Assembly (NCBI RefSeq): GCF_004135975.1
Contig: NZ_CP026538.1
Span: 3,906,001-3,970,000 of the forward strand
DNA from: Solidesulfovibrio carbinolicus
Lineage (GTDB): Bacteria > Desulfobacterota > Desulfovibrionia > Desulfovibrionales > Desulfovibrionaceae
DNA: 64,000 nucleotides
Direction of reading: 5' to 3'
The position numbers and the translations under genes were made by a program. The notes under the pieces were generated by a model, which did no database searches, was not told the origin of the DNA, and worked only from the letters and a program-made list of their open reading frames with translations. Shown here piece after piece: positions 45,424-53,635 of this stretch; the first letter of the stretch is position 1, and each line of letters begins with the position of its first letter.

Positions 45424-45771
45424 CTAGCGGGCTTCGCTACGGGAGGCCTGGGCCAGGATCTCCGCCGCCCAGGCGTTGAGGCTTTTGCCAGCGCCCTTGG
45501 CTTGCTCGGCCAGGGCGGCATGGAGCTGGCGCGGCACCCGCAGGGTGATCTTGCCGGAATACGGCGTCTCAGCGGCTTTCCCGGCCTCGCGGCAGGCGTC
45601 GAGATAGTCGTCCACGGCGTTTTGGAAATCTTCTTCGAGCCGGGCCACGGAGTCGCCCTCGAAGGCCACGATGTCTGAAATGCCCAGCACCCGGCCGTGG
45701 AAGACCTTGTCCCGGCCATCGTATTCGACAGAGCCGACATAGCCCTTATAGCGCATCGTGTTGTCGTGCAT
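45424..45771 (-). CDS. hicB: HicB-family antitoxin
   Basis: 115 residues. The partially degraded RNase H-like HicB fold spans about 6-70 (YKGYVGSVEYDGRDKVFHGRVLGISDIVAFEGDSV, LEEDFQNAVDDYLDAC). A ribbon-helix-helix DNA-binding tail follows (KITLRVPRQLHAALAEQAKGAGKSLNAWAAEIL). It neutralises HicA and represses its own operon. It is 3 bp downstream of hicA. GGGGTGAG precedes the ATG at 45771, and an in-frame ATG five codons later is an alternative. Confidence 0.94.
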   Translation of the reverse strand: MHDNTMRYKGYVGSVEYDGRDKVFHGRVLGISDIVAFEGDSVARLEEDFQNAVDDYLDACREAGKAAETPYSGKITLRVPRQLHAALAEQAKGAGKSLNAWAAEILAQASRSEAR

Positions 45772-45774
45772 GGC

Positions 45775-46047
45775 TCACCCCCGCTCCGGTCCGACGCCGA
45801 TCTTGGCCAGAAATTCCCGCGCCAGCTCCACCATGTACTTCTTCATTTCCTTTTGCGGATGCGGCGTGTGCATGTTGAGCATGAACGCGCCAAGCTCAAT
45901 CCGCACCCGGGACCCCCGGCCTTCCTTGACCGCCGCGCCGCAGGCCTCCAGCAAGGCCCGCACTTCCGGCCAGGTCACGTCCGAACGCGTCGGTTCCGCG
46001 TAAACCCGCTCCAACGTCTTTCGCTGCCGGCTGTTGAGTGCAAGCAT
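45775..46047 (-). CDS. hicA: HicA-family toxin
   Basis: 90 residues. A small mRNA interferase with the dsRBD-like HicA fold: NSRQRKTLERVYAEPTRSDVTWPEVRALLEACGAAVKEGRGSRVRIEL and a C-terminal helix. It belongs to the HicA subgroup with GRGSRV where classical HicA has GSH, and with conserved HTPHPQKEMKKY. The GGAGCGG site precedes the ATG at 46047. Order toxin-antitoxin and 3-bp spacing are typical. The start is 26 bp after the aldolase-family gene, so it could be read from that promoter as well. Confidence 0.9.
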   Translation of the reverse strand: MLALNSRQRKTLERVYAEPTRSDVTWPEVRALLEACGAAVKEGRGSRVRIELGAFMLNMHTPHPQKEMKKYMVELAREFLAKIGVGPERG

Positions 46048-46073
46048 AAAGCCGCTCCGGGCAAAGGCAAGCC

Positions 46074-46931
46074 CTACTCCCCGGCCGCGTCTGCCGCCGC
46101 TTCGGCCGCCGCTTCGGCCGCCGCTTGCGCCTCTTCCACCGCGCGAAGGGTTTCTTCGGCCAATTCCAGCACTTCCTTGCCGTGCACGATCTCCACGATG
46201 CGCCGCATGGCCTCGGTGGGGTTGGGATGCTGGAACACGTTGCGCCCGATGCAGGCCCCGGCCGCGCCGGCCCCCATGGCCGCTTCCACCATGGCCGCGA
46301 AGCTCTTGAAATCCGCCCGCGACGGGCCGCCCGTCACCAGCACCCGGGACGACGACGCGGCCACGGCCCGGCCAAAGCTGCGGGCGTCGCCGGAATACGG
46401 CACCCCGGTGACGTCGGCCCCAAGCTCGGCCCCCAGCCGGATGCAGTGGTTGATAAGGCTCGGGTCCATCTCGTTGACCACCCGCTCGCCCTTGGGGGCG
46501 ATAAGGGCCAGCACCGGCGTGCCGAACCCGTGCGCCTCGTCCACGATGGCCCCCAGATCGGCCAGCATCCGGTCCTCGAACTCGTTGGCGATGTTGACCT
46601 GCACCGCCACCATGTCCGCGCCCAGGCGCAAGGCCTCGGCCGTGGAGCACATGAGGCTTCGGGCATAGGGCGGCTGGCAGTGCCGCGTGCCGCCGGAAAG
46701 CTGGAGCACGGCCGCGATGTCCACCGGAATCTCGTGCAGGTAGGCCCGAAGTGCCCCCTTGTTGAGCATGATGCCCTGCACCGGAAACCGCGACACCATC
46801 TCCAAAAGGCTCGTCAGTTCCTCCAGCCCCGAGAGCATCCCTTCCGAGACGCCATGGTCCAGGGGAGCCACCACGGCCTTGCCGGTGTGGGGATGGAAAA
46901 GCCGCGCCAGTTTGCGATCATTGCCGTGCAT
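46074..46931 (-). CDS. DhnA/FbaB-type aldolase-family protein lacking catalytic Lys and Tyr
   Basis: 285 residues with the class I TIM-barrel pattern of archaeal-type fructose-bisphosphate aldolase and ADTH synthase: VVAPLDHGVSEG (conserved Asp), MLNKGALRAY, GGPSRADF and AGAAGACIGRNVFQHPNP. In that family the Schiff-base Lys lies in ADxxKxxYTGD and the catalytic Tyr in YPRG. Here these read ADVTGVPYSGD (Gly176 at the Lys position) and APKG (Ala145). It may therefore use other chemistry or be non-catalytic. The C-terminus is an Ala/Glu-rich tail. The gene is downstream of an rRNA methyltransferase, 20 bp apart. Confidence 0.85.
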   Translation of the reverse strand: MHGNDRKLARLFHPHTGKAVVAPLDHGVSEGMLSGLEELTSLLEMVSRFPVQGIMLNKGALRAYLHEIPVDIAAVLQLSGGTRHCQPPYARSLMCSTAEALRLGADMVAVQVNIANEFEDRMLADLGAIVDEAHGFGTPVLALIAPKGERVVNEMDPSLINHCIRLGAELGADVTGVPYSGDARSFGRAVAASSSRVLVTGGPSRADFKSFAAMVEAAMGAGAAGACIGRNVFQHPNPTEAMRRIVEIVHGKEVLELAEETLRAVEEAQAAAEAAAEAAADAAGE

Positions 46932-46950
46932 TGATCCTCCAAAAAAAGAC

Positions 46951-48216
46951 TTATCGGTCGGACCACAAGGCCCGGGAACCTTTCCTCGTCAAAAATCCCA
47001 GCGGTAGCCCGCGCCAGTACAGGCCTGCCCTGGCCGGCAGATCGCCGGCCGGCAGGCTCTGGCCGGCAAGCAGCGCCTCGATACGGGAAAGCGCCAGCTC
47101 GTTCAAGCCCGGCCCGCCGCGCCCCATAAGCAGCCGCGCCCGGCCATGGGGTCGGAACACCTTGGAGCGAAACGAGCCCACGGCAAAGCCCTGGTAACGA
47201 AAGCCGGCCGGGAGCCGCGCCGCCCCGGCATGGAGAAAAAAGGCCTTGTCGCCAAAGGATCGCACCGCCCCGGGCGGCAGGCCCGAGGGGTCGCAGCCGG
47301 CGGCCGTGATCGCCGCCTGCGGCACGGACTCGCCCGGAAGCGTCCCGTCGCCGGAATCGTCGGCCTCGCCGCCGATCTTCTCGAAGAGTGCCATATAAAA
47401 GCCCTGGGCGGCACTGGCCGCGCTGTCCACCCGCAACACCCCGGACACGTCGCCCCGATGCGGGGCCTCGAACACGAACCCGGCCGGCGCGGCCAGGGGA
47501 ATCTGGCGCAGGGGCAGTTCGTCCAGGGCAAAGCGCGTCTGGTCCTCGTTTTCGGCCACGTTGGTGGTGCAGGTGGAATAGAGCACCCGCCCGCCCGGGG
47601 CCAAAAGCGCGGCGGCCGTGGCCAAAAGCTTGCGCTGCAGCCCCACCAGGGGCGCGACCTTGTCCCCGGCCCAAATCTTGGCCGCCTGCGGATTCTTGTC
47701 CAGGGTGCCCCAGCCGCTGCACGGCGGATCGAGCAAAATATGGGTGAACGAGCCGGCCGGCAGCTGAGGCGAAAGATCGGCAAAGGAGCAGGTGGCCGTG
47801 TTGGCCAGGCTTTCCCGAAACAACGTCTGGCGCAAGGTGGCCAGCCGGTCGGGGGAAGGCTCGTTGCCCAGGACAAAGCCCGTTGGCCCCACGAGCTGGG
47901 CAAGAAACCCCGTCTTGCCGCCCGGCGCGGCGCACATGTCCAGCACCCGCGCCCCGGCCGGCGGATCAAGCAGCAGCGGCGGCAGCATGGACGAACGGTC
48001 CTGGATGTGGATGTAGCCAAACCGCGCCGCCAGCGACGCGCCCAGGGCCGTGGGTTCGGCCACCACGCGCCGGCACCACGGCGAAAACGGCTCCGCCTCG
48101 GCCATATGCCCCGTGGCCGCCAGAAAAGCCTCCACAATATCCCGCTGCCCCGCCTGGCACACCAGCCGAAAGCTGCGCCCCGATCCCTTTGCCCCATCCG
48201 TGTCGCAAACCGCCAT
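46951..48216 (-). CDS. RsmB/RsmF-type RNA 5-methylcytosine methyltransferase
   Basis: 421 residues from the ATG at 48216 (AGGG seven bases upstream). A GTG two codons earlier is possible. SAM-binding motif LDMCAAPGGKT (about 90), motif IV catalytic region LLDPPCSGWGTLD and motif VI cysteine in YSTCT are those of NOL1/NOP2/Sun-family enzymes that methylate cytosine in rRNA or tRNA. The C-terminal 120 residues (KAFFLHAG ... GLYWRGLPLGFLTRKG) resemble the RsmF PUA-like extension, so RsmF-like is more likely than RsmB. Confidence 0.9.
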   Translation of the reverse strand: MAVCDTDGAKGSGRSFRLVCQAGQRDIVEAFLAATGHMAEAEPFSPWCRRVVAEPTALGASLAARFGYIHIQDRSSMLPPLLLDPPAGARVLDMCAAPGGKTGFLAQLVGPTGFVLGNEPSPDRLATLRQTLFRESLANTATCSFADLSPQLPAGSFTHILLDPPCSGWGTLDKNPQAAKIWAGDKVAPLVGLQRKLLATAAALLAPGGRVLYSTCTTNVAENEDQTRFALDELPLRQIPLAAPAGFVFEAPHRGDVSGVLRVDSAASAAQGFYMALFEKIGGEADDSGDGTLPGESVPQAAITAAGCDPSGLPPGAVRSFGDKAFFLHAGAARLPAGFRYQGFAVGSFRSKVFRPHGRARLLMGRGGPGLNELALSRIEALLAGQSLPAGDLPARAGLYWRGLPLGFLTRKGSRALWSDR

Positions 48217-48373
48217 GCCCACACCCTATCCCGCCGGCAACGCCTTGAAAAGCCCCGACGACAGCTCCATGCCGAAACGATGTCGGGCCGGTCGGCCGCG
48301 AAACGCCCTTGCCAAACGCCCAAGCCCTGCATAGGAAGAGGCTTTCCGCCACGAACAGCTGCAAGGAGCTTCC

Positions 48374-49027
48374 ATGGACATCCTGATGCACTTCATCGAC
48401 GTCATGTTACACGTCGATAAATATCTGAACGCCATCGCCGCCGACTACGGCATGTGGACCTATGCCATCCTTTTTGCCATTGTTTTCTGCGAAACCGGCT
48501 TTGTCGTCACCCCGTTTTTGCCCGGCGATTCCCTACTTTTCGCGGCCGGGGCGCTTTCCGCCGGGGGCGTCCTCGACCCCCATGTCATCGTCGGTCTGCT
48601 CATCACTGCCGCCTTCATCGGCGACAACGTCAACTACTGGATCGGCAGAAGGGTCGGCCCCGCCGTCTTCGAGCACGACAACATCCGCTTCTTCAAAAAG
48701 GAACACCTGCTCAAAGCCCACGCCTTCTACGAGAAACACGGCGGCAAGACCATCATCCTGGCCCGCTTCGTGCCCATCATCCGCACCTTTGCCCCCTTTG
48801 TGGCCGGCATCGCCCGCATGACCTATCCCACATTCCAGGCCTATAACATCGTCGGCGCCGTCATCTGGGTCGTCCTTTTCGTCTATTCCGGCTACTTCTT
48901 TGGCAACCTGCCGTTTATCAAGCGCAATTTCAGCGCCGTCATCCTCGCCATCATCGTCATCTCGGTGCTGCCCGGCGTGATCGAATACCTGCGCCACAAA
49001 AAAGCCGCCGCCGCCGCCGGCAAATAA
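48374..49027 (+). CDS. DedA-family membrane protein
   Basis: 217 residues with four to five helices and the DedA/SNARE-assoc signature: ETGFVVTPFLPGDSLLFAAGAL (about 40-60), GDNVNYWIGRRVG, and EKHGGKTIILARFVPIIRTFAPFVAGIARM with the conserved Arg residues. DedA proteins flip phospholipids such as undecaprenyl phosphate or PE. AAGGAG precedes the ATG at 48374. Confidence 0.92.
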   Translation: MDILMHFIDVMLHVDKYLNAIAADYGMWTYAILFAIVFCETGFVVTPFLPGDSLLFAAGALSAGGVLDPHVIVGLLITAAFIGDNVNYWIGRRVGPAVFEHDNIRFFKKEHLLKAHAFYEKHGGKTIILARFVPIIRTFAPFVAGIARMTYPTFQAYNIVGAVIWVVLFVYSGYFFGNLPFIKRNFSAVILAIIVISVLPGVIEYLRHKKAAAAAGK

Positions 49028-49135
49028 GCCGGGCGCCAGGGCGCTGCCCTGGACCCGGCAGGGCGCCGCCCTGCACCCGCCGGGCGCTGCCCGGACCCGC
49101 CGGGGGATAATCCCCCCGGCCCCCCTGGCTGTCTG
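49028..49135 (+). repeat. cluster of GC palindromes after the DedA gene
   Basis: Successive imperfect palindromes of the form GGGCGCTGCCC followed by GGACCCG or GCACCCG occur at about 49037-49060, 49061-49081 and 49079-49099, then CCGGGGGATAATCCCCCCGG. The block directly follows the stop codon. It is a second type of gene-end repeat, unlike the element at 3363. Confidence 0.6.
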
Positions 49136-49260
49136 TGGCGGGCGGGGGAGCCACAAGCGGGCTGGGCAGACGCGGGAGCGATGAAGACAATCCCCCTCGC
49201 CATCTGCAGCATGCGGGATAAGTTAAGGGCGCAAGAGAGAAAGGCCGAGCCGGCCATAAC

Positions 49261-49301
49261 GACAAACGCCCTGTCCGGCATTGCCGGACAGGGCGTTTGT
49301 C
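49261..49301 (-). terminator. terminator of amtB-glnK
   Basis: A near-perfect 19-20 bp stem (GACAAACGCCCTGTCCGGC with its complement) between the glnK stop and the DedA gene. It is symmetrical and could work in both directions, though T-runs are short. Confidence 0.7.
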
Positions 49302-49318
49302 GTTGCACGCTCCCGAGA

Positions 49319-49660
49319 CTAGCGCAGAATGTCCGTGCCGGTTTCGCCGGTGCGGATGCGGCGAGCGTTGGCGATGTCCATGACGAACATCATGCCGTCG
49401 CCTTCCTTGCCGGTTTTCGCGCCGTCGGCGATGGCGTCCATGACCAGATCGACTTTTTCGTCGGCCACGGCCACTTCCAGACGCACTTTTTTGAGCAAAT
49501 TCACCTCGACGATGACGCCGCGATACTGTTCGGTATAGCCCTTCTGGCGACCGGAGCCGGCGATGTTGGTGACGGACATGCCGTGGATGCCCTGAGCGTA
49601 GAGCGCCTGCTTGACGCTGTTGAGCTGCTCGGGCCGAAAGTAGGCGATGACGAGTTTCAT
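49319..49660 (-). CDS. glnK: nitrogen regulatory protein PII
   Basis: 113 residues, standard PII length. It has the T-loop GYTEQYRGVIVEV with Tyr51 (site of uridylylation), the B-loop KTGKEGDGMMFV and the C-loop region RIRTGETGTDIL. PII binds ATP/ADP and 2-oxoglutarate and blocks AmtB when nitrogen is plentiful. It lies 24 bp downstream of amtB, hence GlnK by position. Confidence 0.96.
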   Translation of the reverse strand: MKLVIAYFRPEQLNSVKQALYAQGIHGMSVTNIAGSGRQKGYTEQYRGVIVEVNLLKKVRLEVAVADEKVDLVMDAIADGAKTGKEGDGMMFVMDIANARRIRTGETGTDILR

Positions 49661-49684
49661 AGACGTATCCCCGCTAGTCCGTGG

Positions 49685-51040
49685 TTACTCGGTGATGAAA
49701 ATCTGGAAGCCGCTGTAAGCCTCGGAACCGTGCTCGGTGATGTCCAGGCCCTTGAGTTCCTCTTCCTCGCTCACCCGGATGCCCACCGTGGCCTTGAGCA
49801 GGGCGAAGACGACATAGCCGGTGCCGAAAGCCCAGATGAACACCGAACCCACGCCAAGGACCTGGGTGATAAGCTGGGTCAGACCGCCGCCATAAAGCAG
49901 GCCGGCCACGCCGCCGAAATCGGGATGGGCGAGAAAGCCCACCATGAGCGTGCCGAACGCGCCGCACACACCGTGGACGGAAATCGCGCCGACCGGATCG
50001 TCGATCTTGAGCACCTTGTCCACGAATTCCACGGACATGACCACCAGGATGCCGGCGCAAAGCCCGATGATGATGGCCCCCATGGGCGAGACGTTGGCGC
50101 AGCCGGCGGTGATGGCGACCAGCCCGGCCAGGACGCCGTTTAAGGACATGGACACGTCGGGCTTGCCGTAGCGCATCCAGGTGGTGAGCATGGCGGTCAA
50201 AGCGGCGGCGCAACCGGCCAGGTTGGTGGTGACGGCGATAAGCCCGATGTTGCCCGTGGCCGTGGTGGTGGAGCCGGGGTTGAAGCCGAACCAGCCGAAC
50301 CAGAGGATAAAGACGCCCAGGGCGACCAGGGGCAGGTTGTGGCCGAGAATGGCCTTGGACACGCCGTCAGGAGTGTACTTGCCCAGACGAGGGCCAACGA
50401 GCATGGCTCCGGCCAGGGCGATCCAGCCGCCCACGGAGTGGACCACGGTGGAGCCGGCGAAGTCGATCATGGGCGCTTCGAGCTTGGACAGCCAGCCGCC
50501 GCCCCATATCCAGTGGCCGGACACGGGGTAAATCAGCGCCGTGACCACGAAGCTGAGGATGAGGTAGGCCACGAATTTGGTGCGTTCGGCAATGGCCCCG
50601 GAGACGATGGTGACGGCGGTGGCGGCGAACACGCACTGGAAAAACCAGTAGGTGTAGGCCCACAAGCCGTCAGGCGTGGTCGGCGTGGCCTCGGACAGGC
50701 CAAAATTGGAAAACCCGACGAAGCCGCCGACGTCGGCGCCGAACATCAAGGCGTAGCCCACAAGAAAAAAGGCGATGGAGCCGGCAGAGAAGTCGAACAT
50801 GTTCTTCATGAGGATGTTGCCGGCGTTTTTGGCCCGGGTCAGCCCGGTCTCCACCATGGCGAAGCCGGCCTGCATGAACATGACGAGAATGGCGGCAATC
50901 AAGGTCCAGAGGGTGTTGCCGTTTAAGATGGACAAGAATTCGGGCTTGGGCGCTTCGTCCTGGGCCAGGGCCAGGGCGGGCAGGGTCAGGATGGCCAGGG
51001 CCATCAGGGCGACGTCGCGCGTCTTCGGTCTGTGCAGCAT
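49685..51040 (-). CDS. amtB: ammonium transporter Amt
   Basis: 451 residues with a cleavable signal peptide (LMALAILTLPALALA) and 11 helices. Signatures: FMQAGFAMVETGLTRAKNA (about 55), the Phe gate and the twin His of the pore in SGHWIWGGGWL and HGVCGAFGTLMVG, and the DDPVGAISVHG motif. The tail (EEELKGLDITEHGSEAY) is the GlnK-responsive C-terminus. It is co-transcribed with glnK under a sigma-54 promoter at 51145-51160. Confidence 0.96.
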   Translation of the reverse strand: MLHRPKTRDVALMALAILTLPALALAQDEAPKPEFLSILNGNTLWTLIAAILVMFMQAGFAMVETGLTRAKNAGNILMKNMFDFSAGSIAFFLVGYALMFGADVGGFVGFSNFGLSEATPTTPDGLWAYTYWFFQCVFAATAVTIVSGAIAERTKFVAYLILSFVVTALIYPVSGHWIWGGGWLSKLEAPMIDFAGSTVVHSVGGWIALAGAMLVGPRLGKYTPDGVSKAILGHNLPLVALGVFILWFGWFGFNPGSTTTATGNIGLIAVTTNLAGCAAALTAMLTTWMRYGKPDVSMSLNGVLAGLVAITAGCANVSPMGAIIIGLCAGILVVMSVEFVDKVLKIDDPVGAISVHGVCGAFGTLMVGFLAHPDFGGVAGLLYGGGLTQLITQVLGVGSVFIWAFGTGYVVFALLKATVGIRVSEEEELKGLDITEHGSEAYSGFQIFITE

Positions 51041-51445
51041 AAAACCCCCCTTTCACGAAAGCGTTGAACGTTTTGTCTGGCCGGCGGCCGCCGCGCCCGG
51101 CGCGGCGGCCCGGGGTCGGCCCTCCCCGGCCCCTCCCGGAGAATTGCAAACCCGAGGCCATTTACAACATACTTATATCACACGAATTTTAAACAACCCT
51201 CCGCGCCGCGGACATTTTTGAAGCACGGAAAAGTCTGTTTCATACATTTTTGTATCACAACAAATTCCTGTCACTCTTCCCCAGAAACCCCCCAAAACAG
51301 GTTTTTTTGGCACAGCCGAACATGCGGCGCAAGGATAAAAAAAGAGATTTTGACAATTTTGACACCACATCCACACTCCCCCCCGTCAGGCCCCGACAGA
51401 CCCTCCCCGCCTGTCGCCCCCTCCAGACAAGCGCCCCAAGGCCCC
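51041..51445. other. intergenic region between amtB and glnA
   Basis: About 400 bp with no gene. It holds the amtB leader and promoter (to about 51160) and then an AT-richer stretch (51165-51380) with several short inverted repeats that may bind regulators. None could be named. Confidence 0.5.
51145..51160 (-). promoter_or_regulatory. sigma-54 promoter of amtB-glnK
   Basis: On the minus strand TGGCCTC-GGGT-TTGCA, with 10 bases between GG and GC. The -12 half is a perfect match. Transcription would begin near 51133, about 93 bases before amtB. This is the expected class of promoter for nitrogen-regulated amtB-glnK operons. Confidence 0.75.
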
Positions 51446-51484
51446 AAAAAAAAGCCGCCGCCCGGGATAAACCGGACGGCGGCG
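51446..51484 (-). terminator. terminator of glnA
   Basis: A GC-rich stem (51454-51466 with 51472-51484) followed on the minus strand by eight T, 34 bp after the glnA stop. Confidence 0.9.
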
Positions 51485-51517
51485 TTCACTCCATGCCGTA
51501 TCAAACGACGCGGTGAA

Positions 51518-52855
51518 TTACAAAATCGGCAGATAGCGCTCGATCTCCCATTCCGTGACCTGGGTGCGGTAGGCGTCCCATTCGGCCTTCTTGTTCTCCA
51601 CCAGGGCGGCGTGGAGATGGTCGCCCAGCACCTCGCGCATGAGTTCGCTCTTCTCCAGATTGTCCACGGCCTCGCGCAGGCTGCCCGGCAGCGAGGTCAC
51701 GCCCTTTTCCTCCATCTCCTCGTCGGTCATCTTGAAGATGTTCTCCTCGATGGGGTCAGGCAGCGTATAGCCTTCCTCGATGCCCTTAAGCCCCGCGCCG
51801 AGCATGGCGGCAAAGGACAGATAGAGGTTGCAGGCAGGGTCCGGGCTGCGCAACTCAATGCGCGTGGCCGACTCCTTGCCGGGCTTGTACATGGGCACCC
51901 GCACCAGGGCCGAGCGGTTGCGCCGGGCCCAGGCGATGTAGACCGGCGCTTCGTAGCCCGGCACCAGCCGCTTGTAGGAATTGACCCACTGGTTGGTGAT
52001 GAGCGTGAATTCCGGGGCATGGCGCAAAAGCCCGGCGATGAATCCCTTGGCCTCGCCGGACAGGTGGTAGGGGTCGGAAGCGTCGTAAAAGGCGTTTTTG
52101 GCTCCCCGGAAAAGCGACTGATGACAATGCATGCCCGAGCCGTTTTCGCCGAAAAGGGGCTTGGGCATGAAGGTGGCGTAGCAGCCGTGCTTGCGGGCCA
52201 CTTCCTTGACCACCACCCGGTAGGTCTGGGCGTAGTCGGCCATGATCAAGCCTTCCTGGTAGCGCAGGTCGATCTCGTGCTGGCTAGGGGCGACCTCGTG
52301 ATGGCTGTATTCCACGGCCACGCCCATGGATTCCAGGGCGAAGTTGATGTCGCGGCGCACGTCGTTGGCCAGATCGCGCGGCGGCGCGTCAAAGTAGCCG
52401 CCGTGGTCGAGGATCTTGGGTTCGGTGGAGTTGGCGAAAAGGAAGAACTCCAGCTCCGGGCCGACGTAGTAGGTGTAGCCCAGGTCGGCGGCCTTTTTGA
52501 GCATCCGCTTGAGCACATAGCGCGAATCGGCCGCAAAGGGCGTGCCTTCCGGGTTTTTCACGTCGCAAAAAAGCCGGGCCACCGGCCGGTCCGACGGCCG
52601 CCAGGCCACCAGCTGGAAGGTGGCCGGGTCCGGGAAGGCCACCATGTCCGATTCCTGGATCTTGGTGAAGCCGGTGATGGACGAGCCGTCGAAGCCCATG
52701 CCTTCTTCAAAGGCGTTTTCCAGCTCCCGGGGCGATATCTGGAAGCTTTTGAGCACCCCCAGCACGTCAATGAACCAGAACTGGATGAAGGAAACGTTGT
52801 AATCCTTGACGGCACGCAGCACGTCGTCGGCGTTTTTGCAGTTGAAAACCGCCAT
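51518..52855 (-). CDS. glnA: glutamine synthetase type I (GSI-alpha)
   Basis: Makes glutamine from glutamate, ammonia and ATP. 445 residues, the short GSI-alpha form. Motifs: FDGSSITGF, YVGPELEFFLF, VEYSHHEVAPSQHEIDLRY, GSGMHCHQSLF, NSYKRLVPGYEAP, RNRSALVRVP and RIELRSPDPACNPYLSFA-type. The C-terminal region lacks the NLYDLP adenylylation site and the 25-residue insert of GSI-beta, so it is probably feedback-regulated rather than adenylylated. Its location next to amtB-glnK fits nitrogen assimilation. Confidence 0.97.
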   Translation of the reverse strand: MAVFNCKNADDVLRAVKDYNVSFIQFWFIDVLGVLKSFQISPRELENAFEEGMGFDGSSITGFTKIQESDMVAFPDPATFQLVAWRPSDRPVARLFCDVKNPEGTPFAADSRYVLKRMLKKAADLGYTYYVGPELEFFLFANSTEPKILDHGGYFDAPPRDLANDVRRDINFALESMGVAVEYSHHEVAPSQHEIDLRYQEGLIMADYAQTYRVVVKEVARKHGCYATFMPKPLFGENGSGMHCHQSLFRGAKNAFYDASDPYHLSGEAKGFIAGLLRHAPEFTLITNQWVNSYKRLVPGYEAPVYIAWARRNRSALVRVPMYKPGKESATRIELRSPDPACNLYLSFAAMLGAGLKGIEEGYTLPDPIEENIFKMTDEEMEEKGVTSLPGSLREAVDNLEKSELMREVLGDHLHAALVENKKAEWDAYRTQVTEWEIERYLPIL

Positions 52856-53109
52856 CGGCCTGTCCTCCGTTTGCGGGTTGCGAAGCAGGCGGCCTCAACC
52901 GAGGCCGTTTATAAACGTATTTCTGGAAATACCGCCGCCCTTCCACAGGGCGCTCTCCCCGGGCGCGACCAACCGGGCAAGGCGGGCGCGGCCGGGGCGG
53001 GAAAGTCTCCTATTCTGGCCGACTTGGCCCGCCAAATCAAGGGACGGACGGCCCCCGAGGCCGCAAACACGGCGGCGCATCGCCGGTTGGCCCCGGCCTG
53101 ACCGCGCCG

Positions 53110-53634
53110 CTACAGCCCCTTGCGCTCAATGAACCGCAAAATGGCCGCGAAGGCGACGATAAGGATGGCGATGACCAGCCAGTGGTTGATCCCAAGGACG
53201 CCGGCCAGGGTGATCTTGCCGTAGTTGCCCCAGGTGTAGACCGTGGGCAAAAGCCCGTCGTAGGCCCGGGCAAAGATGCCCGCGCCCACGAGCATGCCGG
53301 CGATGGCGGCCAGGGCGTCAAGCCGCCCTTCGCCCACGGCCCCCAGCGACGTGCCCGGGCAGTAGCCGACCAGCCCCCAGCCCAGGCCGAAAATAAGCCC
53401 GCCAAGGGCGTTGGCCCCGACCACGGTGGCCTTGAGCGAGAGCTTCACCAGCCCCAGATCGTTTAAAAGGTAAATCCCCACCATGGCCACCATGATGTGG
53501 GAGAGCATGAACTTGACGATGGTCATGTCCTTAAGGCGCAACGCCCCGAGCTGCACGTCGTAGCGCAGCACTTGCCCCCGCTGGAGCAAAAACCCGAAGA
53601 GCACGCCGGTAAGCAGGCCAAACAGCAGGTCCAT
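53110..53634 (-). CDS. YeeE/YedE family sulfur transporter, C-terminal-half subunit
   Basis: 174 residues with four to five helices. The conserved Cys motif GYCPGTSLGAVGEG near residue 90 is the one used for thiosulfate relay in TsuA/YeeE. The ATG at 53634 has AGGGGGAA upstream. It begins 2 bp after the stop of the partner gene. In TsuA both halves are one chain. Here they are separate proteins that presumably pair in the membrane. Confidence 0.85.
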   Translation of the reverse strand: MDLLFGLLTGVLFGFLLQRGQVLRYDVQLGALRLKDMTIVKFMLSHIMVAMVGIYLLNDLGLVKLSLKATVVGANALGGLIFGLGWGLVGYCPGTSLGAVGEGRLDALAAIAGMLVGAGIFARAYDGLLPTVYTWGNYGKITLAGVLGINHWLVIAILIVAFAAILRFIERKGL

Positions 53635-53635
53635 G

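Noticed and set aside
51300-51325. TGGCAC followed by ATGC on the plus strand in the amtB-glnA gap
   Set aside because: Spacing between GG and GC is 13 instead of 10, so it is not a sigma-54 promoter.
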